From the NCBI RefSeq assembly GCF_030730925.1, contig NZ_JAVAMB010000019.1:31408-95407 (forward strand): a stretch of 64,000 nucleotides of DNA. Direction: 5' to 3'. The notes under the pieces are model-generated. The model saw nothing but the letters and a program-made list of their open reading frames with translations, had not been told where the DNA came from and did no database searches. Both the position numbers and the translations under genes were made by a program. This DNA comes from Flavobacterium sp. DG2-3 (GTDB lineage: Bacteria; Bacteroidota; Bacteroidia; Flavobacteriales; Flavobacteriaceae). This document shows, piece by piece, positions 40,906 to 50,420 of this stretch (position 1 is the stretch's first letter; each line of letters begins with the position of its first letter).

Positions 40906-42885
40906 ATGAGCGCATCGCATAAAAACTTACATAGTAAGTTGTCTATTGGGGGTTTATTGATTACTTTAGGGATTATTTATGGAGATATTGGTACTTCTCC
41001 ATTGTACGTAATGAAGGCTATATTAGGCGATCACACGATAAATGCTGATATTGTTTTAGGAGGTATTTCTTGTGTGTTTTGGACGCTGACATTACAAACT
41101 ACAATTAAATATGTACTTATTACTTTAAGTGCAGACAACCACGGTGAAGGAGGAATTTTTGCCTTATATGCTTTAGTCAAGAAAACAAAAATTCAATGGC
41201 TCATAGTACCCGCTATTATTGGGGGAAGCGCCCTGCTTGCCGACGGAATTATTACGCCACCAATTTCTATTTCATCTGCAGTTGAAGGAATTAGGGCATT
41301 CTATCCGACTATGCAGACGCAGACTATTGTTTACATTGTAATTAGTATATTATTTGTCTTATTTACAATTCAGCAGTTCGGAACTAAATTGGTTGGTAAA
41401 TTCTTTGCCCCGATGATGTTAATCTGGTTTGCTATGTTAGGAACTTTAGGAGCCATTCAAGTGGTTAATTATCCTGAAGTAATTAAAGCAATTAATCCGT
41501 ATTATGCTTATCATTTATTATCTATACATCCTGATGGTTTCTTCGTTCTTGGTTTTGTTTTCTTATGTACAACTGGAGCTGAAGCCTTGTATTCTGACAT
41601 GGGACACTGTGGAAGAAAAAATATCAGAATTAGCTGGATGTTTGTAAAAACTACATTGGTTTTAAACTACTTCGGTCAGGCGGCTTATTTAATTCACCAC
41701 GAAGGAAGCACATTACAGCAATTAGGCGGAGAAAATGGGAATCCGTTTTACTTAATTATGCCGCACTGGTTTTTACCATTCGGAATCGTAGTTGCAACTC
41801 TTGCGGCTGTAATTGCGTCTCAAGCACTTATTTCTGGTTCGTTTACTTTGATTAACGAAGCAATGCGTCTGAATTTCTGGCCAAAAGTAAAAATCAAATA
41901 TCCAACAGAAGTAAAAGGTCAATTGTACATTCCGTCGATCAACTGGTTGTTGTTTTTTGGCTGTGTTGGAATCGTTTTACATTTCGAGAAATCAGGAAAT
42001 ATGGAGCATGCTTATGGTCTTGCCATTATTTTGTGTATGATTATGACAACCATTTTGCTAAACTATTACTTAATCATGAAACGTGTAAAACTGTACTTCA
42101 TGGTACCGCTTATCACCATTTATTTATTGATTGAGTTTAGTTTTCTTTTTGCCAACATTACCAAATTTGCCGAAGGCGGTTATGTAACTTTAATCATTGC
42201 GAGTTTATTGATTTCTGTAATGACAATCTGGTATCTGGCTAAGAAAATCAACAAAAACTACACTAAAGTGGTTAAAATTGATGATTACAAACAAGTGTTA
42301 GTAGAATTAAGCCAAGATTTATCTATTCCGAAATATGCTACGCACTTAGTTTATATGACTAATGCAAATCGTGTTGACGAATTGGAGGAAAAAGTAATCT
42401 ACTCTATCCTTCAAAAACGCCCAAAAAGAGCTGATATTTATTGGTTTGTTCACGTTAATATTTTGACTGAACCTTATAAAACACAATATAAAGTAACTGA
42501 AATTGCTAAAGACGATATCTACAGAATTGACTTTAACTTAGGTTTTAGAGAACCTACTAAAATCAATTTGATGTTTAGAGAAGTTATCAAAGACATGGTA
42601 AAACGTGGCGAGGTAGATATTACCAGCCGTTACGAATCGTTGAACAAAAACAATATTATTGGCGACTTCAAATTTGTATTGTCTGAGAAATTCTTATCTA
42701 ACGACAATGATTTAAGATGGCATGAAAATATTATTATGAATTCGTATTTCTTTATTAAGAAACTGAGTTTGTCTGAAGAAAGAGCTTTTGGCCTCGACAG
42801 CAGTTCTGTTAAAGTAGAGAAATTCCCAATGGTGCTTCATGCTCCAGAAAATATTGGATTAACGAGAATCATTCCTAAAGAATAA
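40906..42885 (+). CDS. kup: KUP/HAK/KT family potassium uptake transporter
   Basis: A 659-residue membrane protein with about 12 hydrophobic segments. The KUP signature LGIIYGDIGTSPLYVMKAI is at the N-terminus, followed by GGIFALYALV and GAEALYSDMGHCGRKNIRISW. A cytosolic C-terminal domain of about 200 residues ends in LGLTRIIPKE-like sequence. It imports K+ with protons. It is a single-gene unit with its own promoter and terminator. Confidence 0.95.
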   Translation: MSASHKNLHSKLSIGGLLITLGIIYGDIGTSPLYVMKAILGDHTINADIVLGGISCVFWTLTLQTTIKYVLITLSADNHGEGGIFALYALVKKTKIQWLIVPAIIGGSALLADGIITPPISISSAVEGIRAFYPTMQTQTIVYIVISILFVLFTIQQFGTKLVGKFFAPMMLIWFAMLGTLGAIQVVNYPEVIKAINPYYAYHLLSIHPDGFFVLGFVFLCTTGAEALYSDMGHCGRKNIRISWMFVKTTLVLNYFGQAAYLIHHEGSTLQQLGGENGNPFYLIMPHWFLPFGIVVATLAAVIASQALISGSFTLINEAMRLNFWPKVKIKYPTEVKGQLYIPSINWLLFFGCVGIVLHFEKSGNMEHAYGLAIILCMIMTTILLNYYLIMKRVKLYFMVPLITIYLLIEFSFLFANITKFAEGGYVTLIIASLLISVMTIWYLAKKINKNYTKVVKIDDYKQVLVELSQDLSIPKYATHLVYMTNANRVDELEEKVIYSILQKRPKRADIYWFVHVNILTEPYKTQYKVTEIAKDDIYRIDFNLGFREPTKINLMFREVIKDMVKRGEVDITSRYESLNKNNIIGDFKFVLSEKFLSNDNDLRWHENIIMNSYFFIKKLSLSEERAFGLDSSSVKVEKFPMVLHAPENIGLTRIIPKE

Positions 42886-42903
42886 ACTTCTAGATATATT
42901 CAT

Positions 42904-42932
42904 AAAAAACACTCTTACTTAGAGTGTTTTTT
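42904..42932 (+). terminator. Terminator of kup
   Basis: AAAACACTCT pairs with AGAGTGTTTT, followed by T-run. Confidence 0.85.
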
Positions 42933-42995
42933 TTCTTTTAATGAGAGTCAGAATAAGATTCGATATTAAAAATTTAACTTTCAATCAATTAATAG

Positions 42996-43003
42996 TACCT
43001 TTG
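42996..43003 (+). promoter_or_regulatory. -7 box of the rRNA methyltransferase promoter
   Basis: TACCTTTG matches TAnnTTTG, 17 bases before the ATG at 43021, indicating a short leader. Confidence 0.6.
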
Positions 43004-43020
43004 CACTTCAAATAAAGAAA

Positions 43021-44235
43021 ATGAGATTACACAGAAATTTAGTTTATACTACCATAGATTCGTTAAATGCTATTTTTAACGAAGGAGAATATGCAGATAA
43101 AGTGGTAGCTAGAGCATTAAAAAAAGACAAACGCTGGGGAAGCTCAGACAGGAAGTTTGTTGCTGAAACGATATACGAAATTGTTCGTTGGAAACGCTTG
43201 TACGCTGAAATTGCAGAAGTTAAAGAACCTTACGATAGAGATAATTTGTGGAGAATGTTTGCCGTTTGGGCTGTTTTACGCGGTTATCCAATTCCAGATT
43301 GGAGACAGCTGGAAGGAACTCCTGAAAGAAAAATCAAAGGCCGTTTTGACGAATTATCTAAAAATAGAGCTTTAAAAGAATCTATTCCAGATTGGATGGA
43401 TGAATTGGGAGTAAAAGAATTAGGCGAACAAGTTTGGTCGAAAGAAATTGCGGCTCAAAATCAGCCTGCAAAAGTTATTTTGCGAACTAACACTTTAAAA
43501 GGAACAAAAGAAAGCCTTAGAAATACGTTAATGGATTTAAATATTGAAACAGAATATTTAAAAGACCAGCCAGAAGCTCTTGTTTTAAAAGAAAGAGCGA
43601 ATGTATTTTTAACAGACGCTTTTAAACAAGGTTTGTTTGAAGTTCAAGATGCCAATTCTCAATTGGTTGCAGGTTTTCTTGATGTAAAACCAGGAATGCG
43701 CGTAGTAGATACTTGTGCAGGTGCAGGAGGAAAAACATTGCACATGGCTTCTTTGATGGAAAACAAAGGACAATTGATTGCAATGGATTTGTACGAAAGC
43801 AAATTGAAGCAATTAAAATTAAGAGCTAAAAGAAACGGAGCTTTTAATATAGAATACCGCATTATCGACAGCACAAAAGTGATTAAAAAACTGCACGAAA
43901 AAGCAGATCGTGTTTTAATCGATGCACCTTGTAGCGGATTAGGTGTTTTAAAAAGAAATCCAGATTCAAAATGGAAATTACAGCCAGAATTTATCGATAA
44001 CATTCGTAAAGTTCAGAGTGAAGTTTTAGAAAGCTATTCTAAAATTGTAAAACCAGGCGGAAAATTAGTTTACGCAACTTGTTCTGTTTTACCATCAGAA
44101 AATCAAGAGCAGGTGGAAAAATTCTTAAAGACAGAAATCGGACAGCAGTTTACTTTTATTGAAGATCGTAAAATGCTCGCTTCAGAATCTGGTTTTGATG
44201 GATTCTATATGGCGCTTATGGAACGTAAAAAATAA
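43021..44235 (+). CDS. RsmB/NOP family RNA m5C methyltransferase
   Basis: A 404-residue SAM-dependent methyltransferase. Motifs: SAM-binding VVDTCAGAGGKTLHMASLM, DLYESKLKQL, motif IV DAPCSGLGVLKRNPDSKWK with the PC dipeptide, and motif VI KPGGKLVYATCSVLPSENQEQVE with the catalytic TCS Cys. An N-terminal NusB-like region precedes it. It methylates cytosine C5, most likely in 16S rRNA. Whether it is a strict RsmB orthologue cannot be told from sequence alone. Confidence 0.9.
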   Translation: MRLHRNLVYTTIDSLNAIFNEGEYADKVVARALKKDKRWGSSDRKFVAETIYEIVRWKRLYAEIAEVKEPYDRDNLWRMFAVWAVLRGYPIPDWRQLEGTPERKIKGRFDELSKNRALKESIPDWMDELGVKELGEQVWSKEIAAQNQPAKVILRTNTLKGTKESLRNTLMDLNIETEYLKDQPEALVLKERANVFLTDAFKQGLFEVQDANSQLVAGFLDVKPGMRVVDTCAGAGGKTLHMASLMENKGQLIAMDLYESKLKQLKLRAKRNGAFNIEYRIIDSTKVIKKLHEKADRVLIDAPCSGLGVLKRNPDSKWKLQPEFIDNIRKVQSEVLESYSKIVKPGGKLVYATCSVLPSENQEQVEKFLKTEIGQQFTFIEDRKMLASESGFDGFYMALMERKK

Positions 44236-44556
44236 ATTCCAATATTTAAATTCCAAATTCCAATCTTCTTGGAATTACTTAATATTTAAAATCCCAAATT
44301 TCAACCTAATTATTGAAATTTGGGATTTTTTATGCATTGTTTTGTCATTTCGACGTAAGGAGAAATCTTCGTAAGTAGCTCCGCTCCAATAAGCCAATCT
44401 TTGTCGAGCTTCTCGTGAAGATTTCTCCTTACGTCGAAATGACAAAATTGCTAAAACTTTAGCTTTAGAATTTTAATATTGAAATTTCCTTACAGCTCAA
44501 CTTTGTGAAAGTTTTAAACGCGGAGCATTGGAATTTGGAATTTCTAATTTGGAATT
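44236..44556. repeat. Terminator hairpin and perfect REP-like palindrome
   Basis: First, a long hairpin 'aaaatcccaaatttcaa' with its complement (44288-44331) and T-run serves as terminator for the methyltransferase. Then a 100-bp element at 44344-44443 has perfect 27-bp inverted arms (GTCATTTCGACGTAAGG.. with its complement) and an interior with AGCTCCGC and CCAATCTTTGTCGA, the same interior as at 5250-5347. Finally GGAATTT-type repeats precede the next gene. Confidence 0.75.
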
Positions 44557-45600
44557 TTAAATAGCAACAGTTGCTTTTCTCAGTAGTTTGCCATTCTCGT
44601 TTTCTTTGAATTTTGCAACAAAAACAATTTCTTTTGGTTTTTCATACTTCCCTAAAACATCAAAGAAATCAGGTTCGAATTCTTGTTTTTCTCCTTCGAT
44701 AACCAAAACCAATTTTTCTCCTAAAGTGGTGTCTGGAAGTCCCGTCACAAAAAATCTGTTCACAATTTTTCCAATCAGTTTAGCTTCAATCTGTTCTGGA
44801 ATCAGCTTCACTCCTCCACTATTGATTACGTTATCAATTCGTCCTAAAAATTTAAATTGCTGCTCATTTAGCAATTCGACCAAATCATTGGTCACAATTG
44901 GTTCGTCAGAAATTGTAGCAACATGAATAACCAAGCATTGACGATCATCTTGACTTATTTTCACGTTCGGAAGAATAGAGAAAACCGAATCACCCAAACG
45001 TTTCGCCGCAATATGCGTAATAGTTTCGGTCATTCCATACGTTTCATAGATTTCTGTTTTAAGCGGCAATAATTTTTCTTCAAGAGCCGAATCTAATTTA
45101 GCGCCTCCAATAATCAACTTACGCACTTTAGAAAGTTTTTCTATTGAATTTTGAACTTGAAGCGGCACCATTGCTACAAAATCGTAAGTCGTTTTATTTA
45201 ATTCTAACGGATTGAGACTTGGCGAAACAACATCCAATTCTAATCCTAAAATTAAACTCCTCACGAGCATCATTTTTCCTGCAATAAACTGCGTCGGAAG
45301 ACACAATAAAGCTTTGTCTCCTGGCTTTAAACCAAAAAAGTCACCCGTTGCCAGTGCCGACTGTATCATGGCTTGTTTTTTCAATCTGACTAATTTTGGA
45401 AGCCCTGTTGTTCCAGAAGTAGTCATTTCGATATAATCTTTTTTATCAAACCAATCCAAAAAGAATTCCCCGATTGCTCTTTCATAAGCATCTCCCTCTT
45501 TTACATAACTGTAAGCAACTTGACACACATCTTTTGCATTTAAATGATAACCATTTAATTTAAAATAATTGTGCACTTTATTTTGAGTTAAGTTTAGCAT
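44557..45600 (-). CDS. menE: AMP-binding acyl-CoA ligase, probably o-succinylbenzoate-CoA ligase
   Basis: I choose the ATG at 45600 (MLNLTQNKVHNYFKLNGYHL), five bases after the stop of the upstream CPBP gene; this gives 347 aa, the short form common in Bacteroidota. The adenylation motif is YIEMTTSGTTGLPKLVRL, with YETYGMTETITHIA and FLGRIDNVINSGGVKLIPEQIE later, and a C-terminal ENGKLLRKA with the catalytic Lys. MenE activates o-succinylbenzoate in menaquinone synthesis. The menaquinone genes themselves are outside the window. Confidence 0.8.
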   Translation of the reverse strand: MLNLTQNKVHNYFKLNGYHLNAKDVCQVAYSYVKEGDAYERAIGEFFLDWFDKKDYIEMTTSGTTGLPKLVRLKKQAMIQSALATGDFFGLKPGDKALLCLPTQFIAGKMMLVRSLILGLELDVVSPSLNPLELNKTTYDFVAMVPLQVQNSIEKLSKVRKLIIGGAKLDSALEEKLLPLKTEIYETYGMTETITHIAAKRLGDSVFSILPNVKISQDDRQCLVIHVATISDEPIVTNDLVELLNEQQFKFLGRIDNVINSGGVKLIPEQIEAKLIGKIVNRFFVTGLPDTTLGEKLVLVIEGEKQEFEPDFFDVLGKYEKPKEIVFVAKFKENENGKLLRKATVAI

Positions 45601-45605
45601 ATTCT

Positions 45606-46538
45606 TTAAGCTTTTAATTCGACATTCGTAATATTTCCCGCTAGTTTCTCTTTCCAATTTGTCCAACCATATTTTTTACTGAAAATAAAAAGCAGGATAG
45701 GATAAATAACAACAACAGGCAGAATTACATCTATTCCTGCCGAAGGTTCTGAAAGATCTTTAAATATAGAATTAGTCTGAAAAACAGTCCAATCTGAGGT
45801 AACCAATAGCGCTCCGACAAGATTGTTTGCAGCATGAAATCCAAGTGCCAGTTCCATTCCTTCATCCATCAAGGTAATTACACCTAAAAACAATCCGGTT
45901 CCTATATAATAAATCATGATAATATTTCCCATTTTGGCAACTTCAGGATTGGTCCAATGCATCGAACCAAATATAAGAGAAGTCATTAGCAACGGAAACC
46001 ATCTGTTTCGCGCCAAATTGGCAAATCCCTGCATAAGATAGCCTCTAAAAATATATTCTTCTGTACTCGTTTGAATCGGAATTAAAACGCATCCTAAAAC
46101 AGCTAATATTAAAAACGGCACCAATTTGAACTGCAATACAAATTGCTCTGGAGCTCTTAAATACACAAATAGAAAGCTAAGCACTGAAAAAAAAGCCCAT
46201 AGAAAGAACGAAAACCAAATTCGTTTCCAATCCACTTTCGGTCTAGAAGTGGTAATTGACAATAATGTTTGATGATGAATAAATTTTACAACAAAATAAA
46301 TTCCGGCAAAAGCAAAAATAAAGGAAATCATTACTAGAAAAAGAGTCGTATTCGATTCAAACATTTTCATAATGCCTTCATTCGTAGTTGGAAAAGCGAC
46401 ATGTTCCATATATGTTTTATAAAATACAGCTGCAGTAATTGGAATTTGCCCGACAAAAGACGCTGAAATAATAAAGACAGATCCTAAAAGATATTTCCAA
46501 AATTTATTTTCAGGTTTAATTCCTTGTTCTAAAAACAT
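45606..46538 (-). CDS. CPBP family intramembrane endopeptidase
   Basis: A 310-residue membrane protein with about eight hydrophobic segments. The Abi/CAAX-protease motifs are present: EEYIFRGYLMQG (EExxxR), SLIFGSMHW (FxxxH) and a third motif GFHAANNLVGALL. Such proteases process prenylated or other membrane proteins in eukaryotes; their bacterial substrates are mostly unknown. It is translationally linked to menE with five bases between them. Confidence 0.9.
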   Translation of the reverse strand: MFLEQGIKPENKFWKYLLGSVFIISASFVGQIPITAAVFYKTYMEHVAFPTTNEGIMKMFESNTTLFLVMISFIFAFAGIYFVVKFIHHQTLLSITTSRPKVDWKRIWFSFFLWAFFSVLSFLFVYLRAPEQFVLQFKLVPFLILAVLGCVLIPIQTSTEEYIFRGYLMQGFANLARNRWFPLLMTSLIFGSMHWTNPEVAKMGNIIMIYYIGTGLFLGVITLMDEGMELALGFHAANNLVGALLVTSDWTVFQTNSIFKDLSEPSAGIDVILPVVVIYPILLFIFSKKYGWTNWKEKLAGNITNVELKA

Positions 46539-46652
46539 AAATTTAAAATTTTAAAAAATGAGAATTCAAATTCGATAAGTTAATCTTACTTTTGGTATGC
46601 GAAAATACCCCTTTTTATCTTACAAAAATTTGAAACACCTAAATATAACAAA

Positions 46653-46997
46653 ATGATACAAATTTACCATAATCCGAGATGCGGAAAATCGAGAAATTGT
46701 CTTGCTTTTATTGAAGAATCGAAACAAGATTTTGAAATTATTCCTTACTTGACCGAAACGCCATCTTTTGAACAGCTGAAAACATTATTAGGCCAGTTAA
46801 ATCTTGAACCAATTCAGCTTATCAGAACCAAAGAAAAAATCTGGATCGAAAATTTTAAAGGCAAAACTTTGAGTGATGATGAGATCATTAACGCAATGGT
46901 TGAAAATCCGATCTTAATCGAACGCCCGATTGTTGTAAAAGACGGAAAAGCTATAATTGGAAGAGATCCAGATTTGGTTGCTTCTTTTTTAGATTGA
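46653..46997 (+). CDS. arsC: ArsC family reductase
   Basis: A 114-residue thioredoxin-fold protein. The N-terminal IYHNPRCGKSRNCLAFIEE carries the catalytic Cys, and the later NPILIERPIVV holds the substrate-binding Arg. This is the glutaredoxin-dependent arsenate reductase family, which also includes Spx-like regulators and YffB proteins. There is no arsenic operon here, so the substrate is uncertain. Confidence 0.85.
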   Translation: MIQIYHNPRCGKSRNCLAFIEESKQDFEIIPYLTETPSFEQLKTLLGQLNLEPIQLIRTKEKIWIENFKGKTLSDDEIINAMVENPILIERPIVVKDGKAIIGRDPDLVASFLD

Positions 46998-47051
46998 TTC
47001 TAAAATATCCTATTAACATTTTTTTGTGATTTCTCTCTTTAAACCAAAAAC

Positions 47052-47059
47052 TACATTTG
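47052..47059 (+). promoter_or_regulatory. -7 box of the TonB receptor promoter
   Basis: TACATTTG matches TAnnTTTG, 26 bases before the ATG at 47086. Confidence 0.55.
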
Positions 47060-47085
47060 CCGTCTAAAGAAAGAAAAACCAGAAA

Positions 47086-49539
47086 ATGAAAAAAATCAAA
47101 TTTGCTGTATTGCTTGTATTCTTGTTGACAAGTTTTTACAATTACTCTCAACAAGGAAGCCCAGGCGGCAAAAACAAAGTAAAAGTCACTGGAAAAGTTT
47201 TCGAGAAAATAAGCAAACAACCTTTAGAATATGCTACTATTTCGATTACTGCCCCAAATGACACAAAAGTGGTTGCTGGAGGTATTACAAACCCAAAAGG
47301 AGAATTCGAAGTTGCTGTTGCACCTGGAACTTACGATATAAAAGTCGAATTTATTTCGTTTAAATCAACTGAAATAAAAGGAAAAAGCATTCAAGACGAC
47401 ACTAATTTAGGTGTTGTAAATTTATCTGAAGATGCGGCGCAATTGAACGAAGTTGTAGTTCGTGCCGAAAAATCGACTGTTGAGATCAAACTGGACAAAA
47501 AAGTGTACAACGTTGGTCAGGATATGATTGTAAAAGGCGGAAGCGTGAGCGATGTTTTAGATAACGTGCCATCTGTTTCTGTTGATACTGAAGGAAATGT
47601 AAGTTTAAGAGGAAGCGATAATATTCGTATTTTAATTGACGGAAGACCTTCGCAAGCGATTAACGTAGCCGAAGCGTTGAGACAACTTCCTGCTGATGCA
47701 ATTGACAAAGTAGAAGTTATTACAAATCCATCTGCGCGCTATGATGCGGAAGGAGGATCTGGAATCATCAATATTGTTCTTAAAAAAGGTAAAAACCAAG
47801 GTTTTAACGGAACCTTAATCGCTTCGACAGGTTTGCCTGAAACATACGGTTTAAGTGGTAATTTAAATTATAAAACAGAAAAATTAAATTACTTCACAAC
47901 AGCTGGATACAATTACAGAACAAACGAAGGAGCCGGTAAAACAAATTCTGAATATTTTGATACTAACGGAAACACAACAAGCTTCTTAGACGAAACTCGT
48001 GATACCAAACGTGTTAGAAACGGATTTAACGGAAGAGCTGGTGTCGAATGGACGCTTACTCCAACAACTTTCTGGACAAACGCCATCAATTACCAAAAAA
48101 ATAATGGTGACGACCGAGATTTGATCAATTACTATAATTATGATGCAAGTGGTAATTATACAGGAACAACCTACCGTTTAAACAACGCAGACACTGGTAG
48201 CGAAAATGTTGAGTTTACTTCAAACTTAATTAAAAATTTCAACGACAAAGGACACAAACTTACTGCTGACTTTTCTATTTCAAGAAATACAGACGACAGC
48301 AATAGCAGAATTGAAGATTCACCAAGATTTGACACAACGTTAAATGATCAAATTCAAAAACAAGTTCTTTTTCAAGCAGATTATGTATTGCCTTTAGGAG
48401 AAGGAAGCCAATTTGAAGCGGGATACAAAGGAAGTTTTGGGGACTTAAACAACGTTTATAATGTAACTGACGACGCTGGAATCGTAAATCCTAATTTATC
48501 TAACACTTTAGAGTATAAAGAAAACATCAACGCGCTTTACACGCAATATGGCTTCAAGAAAAATAAATTCTCTTATTTATTTGGATTAAGATGGGAAGAC
48601 ACAAACATTCAAGTTAATCTATTAGATAACAGCGATTTCAATACTAAAAAATACAACAACTTATTTCCAAGTGCTTTTATTAGTTACGAAATCTCAGATC
48701 AAAGCAACTTCTCGGCAAGCTACAGTAAACGTTTATCTCGACCAAGAGGACGTTTTATGAATCCTGCTGTAAACTACGCAAGTAACATTAACATCTTTCA
48801 AGGAAATCCAGATTTAGATCCCTCTTTAACAGACAAATATGACATTGGTTATATCAAAAGATGGGATAAAGTAACTTTTAATACATCAGCTTATTTTGAA
48901 GACACAAAAGATGTTTTCAGCTTTGTACGATCTCCTACAGGAGATGAAGTGAACGGGATTCCTGTAATTAAAAGTTCTCCTATCAATTTAGGAAAAGAGC
49001 AAAAATTTGGTTTCGAATTTACATTCAATTATACTCCATACAAATGGTGGAAACTAAACAGTAACTTCAACTTCTTCAACGTAAAAACTACCGGAGAAAA
49101 TAGCTATACAGACACACAAGGAAATGTAGTCGTTCAGAATTTAGATAACCAGGCTAATTCTTGGTTTGCAAGAGTGAACTCTAAAGTTACACTTCCGTAC
49201 AAAATTGACTGGCAGTTAACTGCAATGTACAACGGAGAGCAAAAAACAGCTCAAGGTAAAAACTTAGGCCAATTCGGAATGAATACTGCTTTCAGTAAAG
49301 ACGTTTTAAAAGACAAAGCAACAATTGCTTTTAACATTAGCGACGTTTTCAATTCAAGAAAAATGAGATCTTACACATATTTAGACAATGTAAGTTCGTA
49401 TAGCGAATTCCAATTCCGTAAACGTCAGTTTAATTTATCTTTCACTTACCGTTTCAACAAACCAAAAGGAGAAAGAGATAAAAACATGCCTAAAAACAAT
49501 GACGGCGGCGGCGAAGGCGGCGGAGAATTTCCAGGATAA
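47086..49539 (+). CDS. TonB-dependent outer-membrane receptor
   Basis: 817 residues. A signal peptide (AVLLVFLLTSFYNYS) is followed by a carboxypeptidase-regulatory-like domain (KVTGKVFEKISKQPLEYATISITAPNDT). Then come a plug domain (SVSDVLDNVPSVSVDTEGNVSLRGSDNIRILIDG, IDKVEVITNPSARYDAEGGSGIINIVLKKG) and a 22-strand barrel of the OMP_b-brl_3 type. The C-terminus is Gly-rich after the barrel end. The substrate cannot be told; no SusD partner follows, so it is not a classical polysaccharide locus. Confidence 0.92.
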   Translation: MKKIKFAVLLVFLLTSFYNYSQQGSPGGKNKVKVTGKVFEKISKQPLEYATISITAPNDTKVVAGGITNPKGEFEVAVAPGTYDIKVEFISFKSTEIKGKSIQDDTNLGVVNLSEDAAQLNEVVVRAEKSTVEIKLDKKVYNVGQDMIVKGGSVSDVLDNVPSVSVDTEGNVSLRGSDNIRILIDGRPSQAINVAEALRQLPADAIDKVEVITNPSARYDAEGGSGIINIVLKKGKNQGFNGTLIASTGLPETYGLSGNLNYKTEKLNYFTTAGYNYRTNEGAGKTNSEYFDTNGNTTSFLDETRDTKRVRNGFNGRAGVEWTLTPTTFWTNAINYQKNNGDDRDLINYYNYDASGNYTGTTYRLNNADTGSENVEFTSNLIKNFNDKGHKLTADFSISRNTDDSNSRIEDSPRFDTTLNDQIQKQVLFQADYVLPLGEGSQFEAGYKGSFGDLNNVYNVTDDAGIVNPNLSNTLEYKENINALYTQYGFKKNKFSYLFGLRWEDTNIQVNLLDNSDFNTKKYNNLFPSAFISYEISDQSNFSASYSKRLSRPRGRFMNPAVNYASNINIFQGNPDLDPSLTDKYDIGYIKRWDKVTFNTSAYFEDTKDVFSFVRSPTGDEVNGIPVIKSSPINLGKEQKFGFEFTFNYTPYKWWKLNSNFNFFNVKTTGENSYTDTQGNVVVQNLDNQANSWFARVNSKVTLPYKIDWQLTAMYNGEQKTAQGKNLGQFGMNTAFSKDVLKDKATIAFNISDVFNSRKMRSYTYLDNVSSYSEFQFRKRQFNLSFTYRFNKPKGERDKNMPKNNDGGGEGGGEFPG

Positions 49540-49595
49540 AACTTCTAAAATTCCAAATTCTAGAAATTCCAAATTCCAATACTGGACTTAAATAA

Positions 49596-49636
49596 AAAAT
49601 CCCAAATTTCAATTTGATTTGAAATTTGGGATTTTT
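49596..49636 (+). terminator. Terminator of the TonB receptor
   Basis: AAAATCCCAAATTTCA pairs with TGAAATTTGGGATTTT and is followed by T-run. It is the same hairpin family as the one at 44288-44331. Confidence 0.8.
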
Positions 49637-49741
49637 TATTTCTAGTTTTCTAAGCACTGCCCAACTTTGTCAAAGTTTAAAACTTTGACAAAGTTCTAAA
49701 CTCAAAACAATTGGAATTTGGATTTTTTGTATTTATAACGA

Positions 49742-49774
49742 AACCCGACAGGTTTCAAAAACCTGTCGGGTTTA
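49742..49774. repeat. GC-rich hairpin
   Basis: AACCCGACAGGTTT-caaa-AACCTGTCGGGTTT forms a perfect stem in the gap after the TonB receptor; it may be a second terminator or a small repeat. Confidence 0.6.
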
Positions 49775-49858
49775 ATACGCCAAATTTGGAATTTGGAATT
49801 TCTAAAATTTTGGAATTTTTCTTTTTTTTTATCCAAAATCGCAGATTTACAGATAAAA

Positions 49859-49882
49859 AAAAAGAACCCATTGGGTTCTTTT
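49859..49882 (-). terminator. Terminator of the 57-aa gene
   Basis: AAAAGAACCCA and TGGGTTCTTTT form a stem with A/T runs, 21 bases after the stop codon of the small minus-strand gene. Confidence 0.7.
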
Positions 49883-49902
49883 CTTATGACATCAATCTAA
49901 AA

Positions 49903-50076
49903 TTAAATAGATTGTTCTTCTTGTCTTTTTCTGGCTCTTTTTTCTTTAAGCATTTCCCAGCTTGCTCCCGTAACCCAGTAAGATACGAAACCAACTAAGA
50001 AAAACATTAACCAAAACCCTATAGTTAGTATGGTTAAGAAAAGTAAAAAACCTAAGTACTGTGAAAATTCAAACAT
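49903..50076 (-). CDS. Small membrane protein, 57 aa
   Basis: A short minus-strand gene: ATG at 50076, TAA at 49903-49905. The product starts MFEFSQYLGFLLFLTILTIG and has one or two membrane segments (FLLFLTILTIGFWLMFFLVGFVSYWV), then a basic tail MLKEKRARKRQEEQSI. The membrane-then-basic-tail topology, a following terminator and unbiased third positions argue that it is real. The function is unknown. Confidence 0.7.
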   Translation of the reverse strand: MFEFSQYLGFLLFLTILTIGFWLMFFLVGFVSYWVTGASWEMLKEKRARKRQEEQSI

Positions 50077-50420
50077 GTTTTCCGGAATTTTTGAATGTTA
50101 CGACAAATGTAGGGCTTATATTTTTTCTCAGCAATAAAATCTAAATCAATTTTCGTTAAATAACATTTATCCGTATATTTATACTCATTTTAAATAAGCT
50201 TTTTTTGAAGCCGAAAGCCTTTTAAAATATGGAGTTTAAGAAAACATAATAATTTTCAGGAGCTATTCCCTGCTGTCCGCTGTATCTTTTTGTTTTTAAA
50301 GAAAAAACAAAAAGATACAGCGGACAGCAGGGCTAGGGCACTCATTTTCAAAAGAAGTTTCATTTTTTAAGTTCCAAGAAACATTTCACATTTTACATAT
50401 AACTTTTTACAAACAACATA
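50077..50420. repeat. Gap before fumC with a 30-bp perfect inverted repeat
   Basis: A perfect 30-bp inverted repeat occupies 50268-50297 and 50303-50332 (arm begins CCCTGCTGTCCGCTG; loop aaaga). It is preceded by 'gagctattc' and followed by 'ctagggca', which look like the fixed ends of a dispersed element. The rest is AT-rich and empty. fumC begins 88 bases later. Confidence 0.7.
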
